Shown: positions 10,400 through 23,500, counted from the first letter of the stretch. The stretch is 64,000 bases of DNA from Ancylostoma caninum (GCA_037903475.1 JBAJFG010000004.1:248001-312000), one strand, 5' to 3'. A program made the numbers and translations. The notes: a model not told the origin generated them from the sequence alone.

Positions 10400-12443
10400 T
10401 AACACTTAATATAGATCATCCCGAACACTTTTTTCAGAAATCAACGCAGTGCTCCAAAAGTGATGCAGGATTGAGAGCATATCTTGCTATTGACTGCTGA
10501 TTGTTCAGAGTCATTCGAAATGGTACTGTAGGAGTGTTGGTTCCGAGTTTCGACTTCCGCTTTGCACATTTCACAGATAACCATTTCTCCAGAGACCGAT
10601 ATTGAGGCTTGGTGGTCATGCATAGAGCGCAACTTTAATGAAGTCGAGAATAACTAGACATCTCTCCGTTGCTAATGTTGATATTGGCACAAATCCATGC
10701 AAATCTGACAGAAGTTCTTTTCGAGTCAGTTTTAGAAAACTCCAGTGGAGTAAAGATGCAGATTATGCAGCGATCTGAACTTGGATCTTAGAAAGCGAGC
10801 GTTTCATTCTGCATTGAATAAGCTGAAAAGCTGAGAAGCTAAAATCGCCAGTAGCCTTAAAAAATGAATAAAAAGGAGAGGAATTTGTTCTAAGGTATTC
10901 AAAATTTCAAAAGTTCCTCTTTCGTGTTCCCGGGGACCGAAGGCTGGAGATTTGCTGCCAATTTACCTGCGGGACGAAGAAGAGACTCAGCAACAACAAA
11001 AAACCACTCACAATTCGTCGGACGAGCAGTGAAAACTTAACAAAACGAATTTGAAACGAATTGCTTCGACGAAAAACACTCGCCAGATAGAGGGATATGA
11101 AGAGAGTCTCGTGGCAATTTGAAACTGCTCGCAGTGGTGTGCGTACGGCAGCAAAAGTTTGGGGTAGTCCAATATAAAAAAGTCATCTCATGCTTGTATC
11201 TCCGGGACTATTAATTTTTATTTTTGATACAAAAGGCAAATGATCATGTTCGCGCAAACATCATTCCCAATTTTATAGTCGTCGCTAGTTTAATTATAGT
11301 TAGCTTAAGTCGGTTTCAGAAATGTATTTTGGCAGAGAAAATCGAAGACAACGAATTTCTGTAGTTCTACCCATGCCGCCTTGTAATGTACAAACGATCT
11401 CGTTGCTGCAAAAGTACTATAAATGGTCAACAAAGATGGTGCATTGCATCAGAAATATTGCCACCATGTCATTCAGAGAACAAATGGTTCGGGATCGACT
11501 ATGGCTCTCGAGTTTTGACTTATGGAAGTGAATCTCAGTCATTAATTTCCATAAGGTCGAAGTCGGTTAATTTCCATAAGGTCATGAATGAAAACTATGG
11601 CGTGGTAAAGGTCACGAAGGTTGTCTGAAAGTCGATACTGGACATGATTTTCATTTCATACATCTCAGAAGCAAACGTCTCACAACGTCCAACTTCGTGT
11701 TGGAGACCGAAGTGTAGCTCGTTGCCAAGCATCCAGTTGAAAGGCAAAATATCAGAGGAAGTCACTCAAGCAATGAGTGTATAGCAGTTTCACGGGGAAC
11801 CGTAGTTGCGCAGAAATTAGAGAATGGGAGAACGAGAGAGATAGTGCGGTATTCGGAGAGGCAGACGACAAATGCATGCCACTGGCACGAACATTCAACT
11901 ATCTTCGTTTCTTGAACGGACTATAGCAGCACTTGGAAGGTCAGTGCAATGCCTGATTGGAAAGGAGATCAAACATCAAAAGAAATTAGAAAGAAATTGG
12001 TAGCGCTTGCATGCATGCTCAGGAAGCTTGCTCACTTAGAAACATTTGCAGTAGCATAGACAAAAAAGAGCCGGGATGTGATTTCAACCTGAATTCCTCC
12101 TACGTCATTTATCCCTTCTGCAAGTTCATCCGAGTATGAGACGCGGTGCAATTTCGAATTTTCCCCGGGTTACTCCTTCCGGGTTACGTCGCCCAGTTTC
12201 GAATTTTACTCACGTCCAATATAATCACTAATATAAGAACAGAACAAGTTACTGGCTCCGCACTTACGCTTCGGAATCAGTTAACTTCAAAAGTAACTTC
12301 AGGATTGTCTCGTTTCCGAAAAAAGAATGTATGTACAATATATTATTTCTACAGTTCTACGGCTGTAGTTATTTAGATATCATAGCAAGCATTTCGGACT
12401 GAAATGGAGTCTGAACATCTGATAGAAACATCGATGCAGACAG
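10400..12443. other. No recognisable feature
   Basis: About 2 kb with no supported gene, RNA or repeat. Short frames near 11.3-11.6 kb have no known domain. Confidence 0.4.
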
Positions 12444-12482
12444 CGTTTTCAAAAGCGCAAAGTGTCTGCGCTTTTGAAAACG
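12444..12482. repeat. Perfect 16-bp hairpin
   Basis: CGTTTTCAAAAGCGCA is followed by a 7-nt loop and its exact reverse complement. There is no U-tract after it and no adjacent gene, so no function is assigned. Confidence 0.85.
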
Positions 12483-15400
12483 TCTAGACAATAGCAATTC
12501 CGGCTAGGGGAATTCCGACTTTGAATTTTTCTATGGAAACACGAAAACTACAATTCATCGCCATTAAAAATAAGCGCAGTTTGCATGACGTGAATGAATT
12601 CTTCACACAAAGTTTGGAAAATTTAAGGAAAGTCTTTGCATAAGAGCGTAGACAGGAAAATGCTTCAAATGATAAACGCAATCACTGAAGTTCGGAAAAA
12701 AAAAGCAGAAAAACTGGCAGAATGCGAGAGGGCAAGCAACTAGCGGGCCATGGATGTGCCGTCGCAAGGCCGCAGTTGATCTATATCAAGAAGATATATG
12801 GGAGCAGACAGAGGTACGCTAGGCTAGGGTTCATGAACGCATAACCGAGCGAAATCAGGTTAACAAACCAAAACCATACCAAATTTTGTGCCCCCCCCCC
12901 CACCGCTACCCCGCTTACTAACGTTACCTAGTCTATAGGGTAGCCAATCACGCTAGCTATCGCTGATTTGCGAGGTTGATACTTCCCGAATTAAAGCTAT
13001 GGAGGTATCACGTAATGGTGGACAGCTTAGGAGAGTCTGAGTGACAGACTAACAAAAATGGCTCAATGTCAAATCGCAGCTCAAACTGGGTTTCATTAAG
13101 ACTCTTTCAAGACATGACTTCCCTATTGACCCAGGAAGCTAAAGAGCTCTTCTTCGATTACGAGTTGTCAGCTATGCACCTGCCTTCCGAATACTGAGCC
13201 GAAGTTGACCTGTGATCATCCACATCTACCATCAACACTAGACCAATTGAAACTCTCGAACAAGGTTCCATCTCCAAATTCCCATAATTTACCAAACAAA
13301 AGGCGCACAATCTATCCAAAAAAGGTTACAATCTACCTACAAAGTGCTATTTTCTACTAAACCTACTAGTTACAACATTGTTTCTTACATATTACATAAC
13401 ACACATTTATTGTTTCTTCTTGCTTTTAGTGCTACCTGAAATAACATTCCGAATACATATGTTCGAACGGTGAGCAAGGAATAAAAATTTCTGTTACTTA
13501 TGCGGAATCGTTTCCGACACCGTGTACCAGAGAAATCACATCAGAGTCTTCATTCATCATTGAGACGATCAAGGGAATACGTGTTAACATCCCCCCCCCC
13601 ATATTCACCCATCTTTAACAAGGGCGTCAACACCTTTACCCTGGGTAATCCCAATGATGGATAGAGGAGCAGGACATCAAATGGGAACATTGTATACGGC
13701 AGAATGAGTATTCAGAGAACAATATTTATATGAGCTCCTCTCTAGTTCCAGTAGTCAATCACAATATGAAAAATTACAAATTTGTCCTTCTTGACTATAA
13801 CAGTGTTCCCATTAGGGGCGAGTCAGATTAAATGCGTGATGGTATAGTCCTCTGAACGCCACTTCTTCAGCGTTAGGCATGAGTAAGACATCAACACCTT
13901 CGCGACAATGTGCTCAACCGGTTGACGCGCATGGTGCGACGCGTGGGACCGCGTGCTCAAACGGGTGTGCACGCTCTTTTCAGAGTTATATTTCTGTGAA
14001 GCAGTCATAATTAGCAAACTTCTATATAGTGTTCTACTAACAAATATTCAAACTTTCTATACATGCACTGGGCAGAGCAGATCTTCACTCAAACTTTCTT
14101 TAATATGTGGTTGAAACATACACCAGAGAGAACGATACATATGAAAAAGAAACTGCAATCAGTATCAAGTGAATGGACGGCAAACATTTGGAAACACTCT
14201 TGACGATCACAAAAGAGAAAAAGATCGGGTTCAGATCTGCGCAAATCTTGGGCATTACGCAGCGGAGGAAAAATTCCTACCACGTTAGACCACGTGTTCA
14301 AGCGGTTGAGCACGAGTCCCACTTGTGCAAAAGCCCCATGTGACACACCATGCCAAAAGCGTAACGTCGCGAATGTGTTAAGCAACTGCATGCGTGTTGA
14401 CCTGCAAAGATGAACAAGAAAGGAGATTTAGGAATAACAAGTAGCTACGAGATTGCAGTATTTAGCCCACACTTCTGCAAATGCAAATAAGGCTAAAACC
14501 AGAGTTGACTGGGGAGGCGCGGGCGAGCTCCTCGCTCGTGGCCTCGCGGTATGCCTTCTCTTTTCCGATGAAGGATCCTTTACATGATTGCGTAGCTCCA
14601 AAGAAGGCGCTAAGGAAGAGAAATGACTCAGACTTCACTTCGAGGTAGGAAACATTGTAGCGGCCGTTCCAGACGAGGAGTATAGAGTGCAGGGCAATAA
14701 TGAAAAACGAATGAGGAAGAGATGGCAGCTCAGTAACGAGCAATGTTTCTGCTTGAGCGAGAACGAGTCGGAATCAGCATAGTTGAATCCGTTATAATGA
14801 GTGCAATGACATGTGGATTACGGTAGTTTCGCACAATACTGTGGAGTAAAACAAACGATCAGAAGTGTGTGTTGACGTTGATGCACTGTGACCTCTAAGA
14901 CTTTTTGTTATAGCTGAAGATACGGAATAAACAGGAAGTTTTCAAGAACTCAATGAAACAAGCGGAGAATTGCAGTGACATCCAGTGCCAATGCCAGCTG
15001 TCCATGGGATTAACCGAAGGACTAAAAAAAGTGAGTATATGTGCATGTTTGTAGAGTTACGGCAAAATTTAGTACACGGAGGACATAGCAGAATTATTCG
15101 TAAAGTGCAGTGACATAACATATACACAGTTCATGGGTTGCTTTGAAGAACAGAGGAAAAATAGACGAGAAGAACGAATTGGAATTGCATGGTTCAGTAA
15201 AAACGAGTGCGCCTGGACAGGGTGCGGTAGAAATATTGTGTCAAAGTTATTTGCTAAAACTCCCGTTACAGAACTCAAAACTGTTGTTAATCTCTAACAT
15301 TATTTACATTAGCTCTTGCAAACCACAATCATTGGGTATTGCCTAATCAGGGATCCTTCTGCCTTCGTAGCGGAGGTTAGATTTAAGAGATGCCAACTCC

Positions 15401-16136
15401 AAGAAATTTCCTTCTTGTTCTTCGTGATGAGCGACCCCAGATTCGAGGCAGCAGTGCGTCACTTAGGCATTTCCACACCTCCATGGTTCTTCATTGATAC
15501 ATCCATATGTATCATCGAGGCCGAACAATTTTGCACTCTTTGCTGTGCCAGGGTACGTTCGCGGAGCTGATGCAACTAGCGGTCACTCTGTGTTCTGCGC
15601 CTCGTTTCCTAAGCACTACTAACCTAGCAACCCCACTTCTTATGGGCGAATTGGTAGCTGCACTTGCTTCCCAAATCAGGTCACAGCGCGCAATGGTCAT
15701 TGACCAGCAGTACTTAGTAGGCGTTGAGCATATTCAGGAGAACCTTGTTCTGGGACGATGAGATGAGATCGATAGATTGGTTTTGTGGTTCATACTAGGT
15801 GTGGCTTGTTCATTGATAGCCATGGTTGCTACTCTCTCCGGCTTCTATATGATTGCCTTTGAAAGGCGGTCAACGCTATATGAATGCTCTGAATGAAAAT
15901 GCCGCAGAGCCGAGTCGAAGCCGCGTGCGTCTAATCTGCGTCTGAAACGCGTCAGAGCTGCGACTGGTTCTACCCTTCATGAAACATAGTGGTGCTTACC
16001 GAACACATCTAATGTGAACTGTACTGTAAGTCATTCTAAATCTGCTGTAAATCATTGTAAATGAAATCTGTGAATCAATTCATCCTTCCCTTGTACTCTG
16101 CAAAGCGCACTAAACGAAGAATTATCCCTTCAAGAC
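12483..16136. other. Mostly featureless spacer
   Basis: Contains C-runs near 12.9 and 13.6 kb and one unexplained minus-strand frame listed separately. No other gene or repeat could be supported. Confidence 0.4.
14462..14743 (-). CDS. Unidentified open frame, possible exon
   Basis: A 93-codon minus-strand frame begins MLVTELPSLPHSFFIIALHS. It has a hydrophobic N-terminal stretch (about residues 9-24) that could be a membrane segment or signal. The C-terminal half is charged (GKEKAYREATSEELARA). Its composition is more protein-like than neighbouring frames, but I recognise no family and see no flanking exons. It may be a chance frame or a remnant. Confidence 0.2.
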   Translation of the reverse strand: MLVTELPSLPHSFFIIALHSILLVWNGRYNVSYLEVKSESFLFLSAFFGATQSCKGSFIGKEKAYREATSEELARASPVNSGFSLICICRSVG

Positions 16137-16465
16137 GGCATCCTTCGTTTTTGGGAAAAAACCGTCATTAATGACCAACAAATAGTTTTTGACCATTATT
16201 TTTTTTCATCATTTTTGACGGTTTTTTTTTCAGAAACGAAGACGGTTTTTCAAGAACGAAGGGTGCCACTTTGGCGGAGAGCTGGCACCACAGACGCACA
16301 ACTTGGAGTTGAAAGGACATCAACACGCTCCTTTGAACCAGCGAAATTTCCTGGAAAATTTCAGGGGTTGGGATAAAGACGTGCTCCTCTGACAATTTTC
16401 CATCTCTGACAGGTAAATTAACAAGCTCGAACGAGTTCTAGCGGGTTCTTAACAGTTTCGTGTTA
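16137..16465 (+). repeat. Palindrome-containing repeat, copy 1
   Basis: A foldback core of about 140 bp (TTCGTTTTT, AACCGTCATTAATG, then inverted GACGG and AACGAAG blocks) is followed by about 185 bp including CAGCGAAATTTCCTGGAAA and ACGAGTTCTAGCGG. A second copy in opposite orientation is at 27846-28203, where both the core and the tail are conserved. No coding sequence. The structure suggests a foldback MITE; the ends are approximate. Confidence 0.75.
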
Positions 16466-16525
16466 TAATTAGTTGTTCGAGGATTCTAGCGTGGATTTGA
16501 GAGTTATACAGAGTTTATTACGGTA

Positions 16526-17068
16526 TCAATTCATATTCGAATGCCGTATCATAGCCTTATCAAATTCTTCTTCCGACATGCTCCACCAGTTTCGTCCGAT
16601 CTCGTTTGATAATTCGTCGCGCCACCGAGTGCAAGGGTGTCCTCTTCGTCTTCGGTTTACGTGGTCGTATGGTATCCATGTGGTTGCCAGTTTTGCCCAT
16701 TCGTTATCATCCATTTCTCGAATCTTTCCAGCCCATTGTAGTTTCTTCTTAGTGGCCTCTTTCGCCCAATCGTTGAGCTTTGTTAGTGCTCTCATTCTTT
16801 CACCGCTCCATCGGTCCAGTATCGTCAGTCGTAGAATCCGTCTCTCCATCTTCCTTTGTGTTACTTCCAACTTTCTTACATCCGATCTTCGCAATGCCCA
16901 CGTTTCAGCTCCATATAGCACTGATGGTGTCACACAGGAGTCGAATGCCCGTTTCTTGATAGGAAGGGGGACTGATTTGTTGCAAAAGATGTCCTCAAAC
17001 TTCTTGAAGGCATTCCAACCTGTGGATTTGAGAATAATTACGAATTTCCTGAAATTCTTAGACTTCAT
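16526..17068 (-). pseudogene. RTE-type LINE reverse transcriptase, C-terminal part
   Basis: A 180-codon uninterrupted minus-strand frame matches the C-terminal domain of RTE-clade LINE polyproteins. Features are NKSVPLPIKKRAFDSCVTP, the characteristic LYGAETWALR, the RRMERRILR-like segment (RKMERRILRL), and the terminal RRRRGHPCTRWRDEL and WW motifs before a natural stop. The endonuclease and polymerase palm are absent, so the copy is 5'-truncated. It lies about 60 bp downstream of the palindromic repeat. The surviving frame has no stops, which suggests fairly recent insertion. Confidence 0.88.
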
Positions 17069-17189
17069 TAGGAGCTATTGATGTCACTTTTCGTTTTAGT
17101 ACTTAGTATGATTCTTGTACTTAATTAATTTTTTTCCAAGAAAGAGCACTAATTTGTAGGTAATTAGTAACACATTTTTGAGACTGACT

Positions 17190-17240
17190 GGACTTACTAG
17201 TACCCGACCACTAATGACCAGATCGTGCTGTGCCCTGTCC
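17190..17240 (+). repeat. Diverged copy of the GACCACC palindromic repeat
   Basis: The run GACTTACTAGTACCCGACCA, then TAATGACCAGATCGTGCTGT and GCCCTGT, is a diverged copy of the repeat at 28441-28531. Confidence 0.5.
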
Positions 17241-17922
17241 CAGATCTATCCTTCTTCTTTGAGAAGGAACTGCTCTTTCATTTCTTATTCAGGACGAACC
17301 TCAAACCTGTGGTCGCTTCCAGAAATACGTGTCGGCTTCAATGATGATAAAGTTCAAATGTGATCTGCAAGAGGGACCCTTCCTACTGTATTTGATGTGT
17401 TGGAGAACCGCGCATGCTCTGAGCTATTTTCACTAGTGAAGCTTTGCCTAACGGTGAACAATACAGCATCTTTTCAGAGAGCATCGTCGGTGTCCATCAT
17501 TGGGCACTTCCAAGTAGCATTACCAGATTCTGCTTTCTCTCATGCTAACGCGCTTCGCTGTAGACATGCTATTTGTAGCACGTGCAGTGTTCTAGCCGGA
17601 CATACTCATCGACCGCTGTATTCGTCGCCCTGTGCAAAACTTGGCTCTGTTTGCTCCCAACCCCTTATCTGCAGTGGATTCATTTCTTGAACAATTTCGC
17701 TAACTTGGAACTGCCACATTCGTGTGGCATACAGATCGGGATGACCTTTCAACTGTAGAGCATCAGGATGCAAAATTTTCGGTGCAGCGATGTTGTTGTG
17801 AAACAATGCCAATCCCGAAACAAGATTGTATGGTTAGGCTTCGGAAGAAGACCCGGACCCTTTTCAAATTCGGAGATGCCACAACGTGGCACTTCGATGC
17901 TGACTTACGAGTAGAGTTTTAC
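17241..17922. other. No recognisable feature
   Basis: Short frames on both strands, none with a known domain. Confidence 0.4.
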
Positions 17923-18048
17923 ATTCGAAAATATTTTTCGAATATTCGAATTTTCGAATTTTCGAACTTTTGGGAACCCCCGAATTTTCGAGTGTTCGAA
18001 CTTTCGAATATTCGAATGTTCGAATATTTATTCGAATAACATTCCATT
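17923..18048. repeat. TTCGAA-rich array, copy 1
   Basis: About 125 bp built from TTCGAA separated by two-base AT or TT steps (ATTCGAATATTCGAA and variants), with a GGGAACCCCCG interruption. The array reads open in several frames only because its unit lacks stops in them. It gives GAAnnTTC pairs repeatedly. The second array at 19093-19280 shares the same words and a similar GGAACC interruption. Confidence 0.85.
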
Positions 18049-19092
18049 TGGTGAAAACATTTTGTACCCATGCATGTAGGCGAACAAGGCGACATGTTGC
18101 CAATCACAACGGGCATGAAACTTTTCGGGTAGTAAGTTTCATCTGCCGTTTTGGAATTCCTCACAACCTTCTCATGAGTGGAAGCTTGTGCTGCTGTGGA
18201 GTTGGTCCCTCATCCGGTTTAGAATTGCAACTGGTTGAAATTCCTAAGCTTAAGAACGCTTATCTCACTTGAGGTCTGTAACCATCATCAAAGGATCGTA
18301 AAGTGGATGAAACCCTTCGAACGTGAGAAGGCTTTCGCTTTAATATCTCTGTGTTGTAGTTTAACAAAACGAGCCATGGTAGTGAATGTAGAGGTAGAGG
18401 TTTTGACGCGGTAAAAATAATGTTGGGTACAGTGGTTCAGTTACCTTGCTCATGAATGAGTTTCCAGCTATCAACAAAAAAGCGTCAGCGACATAAAAAA
18501 CACTGCGTGTTATCCCGTTCCTCATTATTACTTCTGTTTATCGGGTCCAATTGCATTCTTGTACGTTGAATGTCAAAACCAACAGAACTTCTATAACAAG
18601 AAGTCGGAGTATGTTTGGACAGAAAGGTTAATAAGAGGATCTTAAGATTTTGTGTGAGCTTCCAATTCCATTACTGACGGTTATGCACTTAGAAAGAGTT
18701 TCAACGAAGCAGTAGTCGGAAATCAGCTAAATATAAGGAGGAATGCTGTGTAAAAGTTATCATTGTTGTTTGCAGTTCACTTACATAGTTCTGGAGGAAA
18801 GGCTTGAATAATTGGAAGTTTAGTTGAATCTGCTGGTTTCTCAAGTGTCTAGAAAAGTACATACATAGGTTTTACCGGAGAGATCATCGTCGTCAATGTC
18901 GTATACCTCGTAGGATTGCAGTTTCAAAGCTTTCAAATGCTGTTGGCGGCTTTCGAATGCGTGCAAAGATATGAGAAGGTTTCTGGGAAAATTGAGATTG
19001 AAATGAGAAATTGGACTGGAGTTTCAATGGGAATGGTTCTTCATCGAGAAAATGGAACTGAAATAACAGTTGCGAAGGAAAACAGTTGCAAA
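18049..19092. other. Spacer between the two TTCGAA arrays
   Basis: About 1 kb with no supported gene. Flanks of the two arrays share short words (TTCGGTGAAAAC-like, ACGAGCCATGG), so the arrays and this spacer may belong to one larger element. Confidence 0.35.
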
Positions 19093-19280
19093 TATTCGTA
19101 TTTTCGGCCTGAAATTTTCGAATATTCGAATTTTCGAATAATGCCGGACCCTCGAATTTTCGAATATTCGAACTTTCGAATATTGCAGGGCCATCGAATT
19201 TCCGAATATTCGAATTTTCGAACTTTTCGGAACCTCCAAATTTTCGAATATTCGAACATTCGAATAAATATTCGAATTTC
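19093..19280. repeat. TTCGAA-rich array, copy 2
   Basis: About 190 bp of TTCGAATATTCGAA-like units with higher-order periodicity: ATGCCGGACCCTCGAATTTT and GCAGGGCCATCGAATTTCCG are spaced about 45 bp apart and separate groups of TTCGAA words. Confidence 0.85.
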
Positions 19281-19878
19281 ATGCGATTCGGTCAAAACTC
19301 TACTTACGAGCCATGGAAGTAATACAGAGTAAAGGATGTCTATATTGATGACGAAATCTAGGGCGAAAAGCTCCGTCGTCGCAATGGAACTAGCAACAAA
19401 ATTTGACACAGTATTTATGCCGCACCCAGTAGTCTGAAACCACTAATGGCATACCCAGTTGCGGGGTAGATAACGAAAACAAAAAATGAGCAAATAGTCT
19501 CGACAGAGCCGCTCTGCTATTACCAGGTGGTAAACTGCTTTTTCCGGTGCACATTCAAGTGAGTGATCTATAGTATCCAATTTTCATTGAATTGATGAAT
19601 GCGGTGACGCATCAGGAAAAACTGGCATGGATGGATTCCATGGTCTCACACGCATAGAGTAGTTGTTACTAGGAATATGTGGTTCTACTCAAGAAGAGGA
19701 AGGAACCGAAAGAGTAGGATCAGCATAACCCAGGCAGGAAAAGGAGTAGGTAACGCTCCGAGAAAACAGCACAACCTACAAATAAGTGTACCTAGTAAAA
19801 TTGCTGATTCGCAACAAAATCTATATGGTTGTGAAACTCGTCTAAATTGATGTGTTAGCTTTCCTTCAACATAGAGAG
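19281..19878. other. No recognisable feature
   Basis: No gene or repeat supported. Confidence 0.4.
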
Positions 19879-20570
19879 CAGTGGAAGGCGCAGAAAGTGG
19901 GCGGGAAGTGGGGGAGGGAGGTTGGAAAAGGTGGGGTCTCTGCCACTTTGGAGACCCTGACGGGAAATGAAGTAAATGAAAATTTTAACCAGGATAATAA
20001 ACGGTTAATAGAAGTTGTTCAGAAAATATTAATGAAAATAAACAATTAGAGAGAACTCACACAAAGTTTTGAATTACTTTATATTTTGTTACAATACCCG
20101 CACTAAGTTTGTTAAAAATGAACGTTCAGAACGCGAATTTGCGTTCTTTTCGTTCCAGGACGATAACTAATCGTAATAAAGCGAGTCACAGAGCCAACCA
20201 GGGATCAGAAGCAGCAGTAGAGTGGGCTAACATATTTCATGAAACCAGCTCTAAATTTCGATTTTGAACGTTGAAATTCCAGACTCATTTATAGTGCTCG
20301 GATCATGCCGCGCATCAAAGTATGTCGCACGCTATGCGCTAGCCATAGCCCACTCCGTTGCCGTTTTTGACCCCTAGTTTGGCCTGCGAATCGCTTTGTT
20401 ACGATGAGCTATAACCCTAGAACGAAAATAACGCAAATCTGCGTTCTAGATGTTCATTTTCAACAAACTTAGTGCGGGTACTGTATGTTATTCCGAAAAT
20501 GTGGCAACCCATAAAGTGGGCAGGAAGTGGGGGATAGGGGGGTTAGAGCGCTCCACTGCGTTCGCCGCTG
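19879..20570. mobile_element. hAT-type MITE carrying a nested Tc1-like MITE
   Basis: The left end CAGTGGAAGGCGCAG and the right end CTGCGTTCGCCGCTG match the 15-bp ends of the MITE at 830-1112. Near each end is AAAGTGGGCGGGAAGTGGGG or a variant of it. The flanking octamers ATAGAGAG (19871-19878) and ATGGAAAG (20571-20578) agree at 6 of 8 positions, consistent with an aged hAT target duplication. Without the insert the element is about 300 bp. Confidence 0.82.
20092..20483. mobile_element. Tc1/mariner-type MITE, nested
   Basis: The element is 392 bp with inverted repeats of about 55 bp (left CAATACCCGCACTAAGTTTG, right in reverse complement CAGTACCCGCACTAAGTTTG). It is flanked by TA at 20090-20091 and 20484-20485. 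CAGT-type ends and TA duplication fit Tc1-like elements. No transposase is present. Confidence 0.9.
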
Positions 20571-23500
20571 ATGGAAAGAGATCAAACCTTGGTTGAAACT
20601 TAGGTATTCGGTACAGTTTTAAGCTCCCAGACTTTGACGGGTGAGAATTTCTTAAGTTTTCCTGCTAAATGGAATAGGACATGGGGTCGAGTGGTGTGGA
20701 TAATGAAATGCTTTTTCCTAACACGGTTTGGTCACCCCAATAAGGTGTGCGCCTGCTTGCCTAGCAAAAGTTAGTCATATTTGACCCTCTGAGCCTCTGT
20801 GAAAGTGGCTTTCTTCATATTCTTTCAACATTTTAATATAAGCTTTCCGTTTTGAATTAACTCTCTTACAGATGGCGCGCTGTTTTTCTCATGGAATATC
20901 AAATAAATGAGTAAATGAACGAATAAATAAAAGTAAATAAATAAATCGATGGTGCTGCAGACTTATAAGCTTGAGTTCCAAGGTTCCACACGAATACGGT
21001 AGAAAATCGCCGCAGTGCGCTTCACATATTTTTCTCAGCTCCTGGAGACCAGAAGATTTCGAGGGACCAACACCATTTACGGTCAAGGCTGATAAAAACC
21101 TCTATTCGACTTTGCTATTGCTTCGCATGTAGTTGACAGTACAGTAAGGAACTGCATGATGAAAAAAGACTCGCCGTTGTCACTGTGTTCCCTTAAAGGA
21201 ACTGAGCATGAAAAATCGAAGTTAACATCGTTCAACTAGTGATTTACGCGTTCATCAAATTTTATGCTTGCCCTTTCCTATACATCCCACAGTGGCGGCT
21301 CAGATGAGGTCTCTCCTCTCTGATTTGGCTGGTTTGTTGACGCGTTTTTGCTTCGGCTCCCATGGCGCGATAGCATGACTGCAACGTTCTCACACAGCTT
21401 CCATTCTGGAGCGACTACTGAGCATTCACGAGTGCACGCCTTCTTTTCCATGTATTTACAGGCGAGGAAGAATGCATGTAGTCAGGAAGACACTTGTGGG
21501 TGTCGCCGCGGTAGAAGGGTCAATAGCCAAGCGCTGCGCTATTTGGCGGAAATGTTGACGGCTTTGAACAGGGCGCGTCGTTGGTCTCGTATCATATGCG
21601 ACCATGCTTCTAAGAGCAATCTCTTCGCGGATAAGTGACCATTCTATTTGTTCTTCTCATAGCCGCGAGACCTTATATTTGAGTTGGAGCTTCGGAATTA
21701 GTTCCTCGGTTCTGGGTAAGTCGCAACACCCCCCCACGGTCCAGCAGAATTTATTCATGTATCTCTGTTTACTGCAGCGTTGCTGAGGTGAATACGAAGG
21801 AGCACGCGTTGCAACTGCCCCAAACCACCCACACCCATCATTCGACGCTGCGCGTCAAGCAGAATGGAGTTGATAAAAACTCAACCAACATTCCTGGGTT
21901 AGGGTTCATGAAGACTAGGGAAACCAGAATAGCAGAGCAACTTTATGCAATGCACTGCACCTATCGTTAGCCAGTCAGCTTAACCATCATTGTTTTGCGT
22001 GATCAGCATTTTATGAATCTCCAATCCTGTAAGCTTGTCGCATAATTAGCGCTGCTGACGATAGACGACAGTAATGTCCATGTTTACCCGCTAGAAGTTA
22101 TGTAAGTAAACCAGATGACAAAGTCAAATTTCGAAGATATATACTTGAAAACCCTCGGAATTCAGGTAGACCTGAATAATTAGAGGCTTCCAAAAGTAAT
22201 TGCAAAATCCACCTCCGGGGCACCGCTGGTAGATGGTGTCGTTTCCAGCTACCTGGTAGGCGAGGTCCAATTAGATGAGAGGAGGAAGGACCGCTATGTT
22301 ACTGGAGGCTTGGCTCACTCCCAACCTAATGAAGAGTAAGACAACACATCAAGTCGACCACAGTTTTTGAAACCAAGGCCACTGGATCAATTTGTAAAGG
22401 AAACCACGTGCTTTCTGATATGAGCTTAGTGTTGGGCGAACAAGACGTCCATACCAACATAGCCATTGTTTGGTGGTTATTCTCAATTTTTCCCCGGTTG
22501 AATTTCTCCCATTTGTGCATGTGCTGCTGTTTCACCAAGTTCTTAGCAAGGAAATGAATAAATGGCCTCGTACTGTAAGAGTTTTATAAACTGGAAGTCT
22601 GGTGGAGGGTGAAGGAACGAGGTGTAAAGATGACGCTGTCATTTCCAGGCGATGTCAATATCTTCGCCTATGTATGGCTGGACACCATAGATTGGATGTG
22701 TGTGAGCGCATCACACTTCTTTTTGTTCCCTATTCGATTACGAACGCACTAGTTGGGAAGTTTCTGAAACACAAAAAAGGTGTGGCTGGGTACGAAAGGG
22801 TCGCGAACACAAACTGCGTTATTAGAAAGGCTTTGGTGGAAGGTGGAACTTCAGCTGCTTCTGCTGACCCACCTCTCCATCGTAATTTCGTTTTCGGCGC
22901 GGCAGTTCCTTGTGGCATCATAAGAATAGCGGTTATCATCAGATTTCTAGGTTGAAAAAAGTTCTCAAGGAAGCACAGACTGAAGGGTGGCATAGCAAGA
23001 TCATGTACGTTTTGCTGCCACAAATGTAGTAACATATCCATACAGGCCATATTCTCATAATTACTATTCGCCTCCTCTAGGTTGAAATAGTCTCGCCATG
23101 GACGTGTAGTGCTTTTAAGCGAGAACAAAGCCAAGAACATCCTACACATTTTGTCGCGAAAATGCTGCGCAACCCTCTGAATTGCTGACGGCGGAGGATT
23201 TGCGTCGAAATTTCTACAACAATCAAATACGCCTTCCGAGGATCAATCCATGTTAAGGTATATGTATTTCCCAAACTGTTACGTACTTGAACTAATTATT
23301 CATGCAAACTAATCAAAACTCAGAAAATTTTCCAAAAGAAAACACTGAGTGTATCCCGACAATGACATTTCCACAAAATCACTCGGCACAATGGACTTTG
23401 AAGGGCAATTCTGGCCAGAATCCAACGCAGTCTATCCAATCATATAGACTACGTTGGACACTGACCACACTAAGGAATTTGCAGGTATGCTGGGGCTATA

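Noticed and set aside
12480..12700. Rho-independent terminator
   Set aside because: The hairpin lacks a U-tract and the organism is eukaryotic.
17864..18164. Long open frames across the TTCGAA arrays
   Set aside because: The repeat unit has no stop codon in several frames on both strands; the encoded repeats are an artefact of the array.
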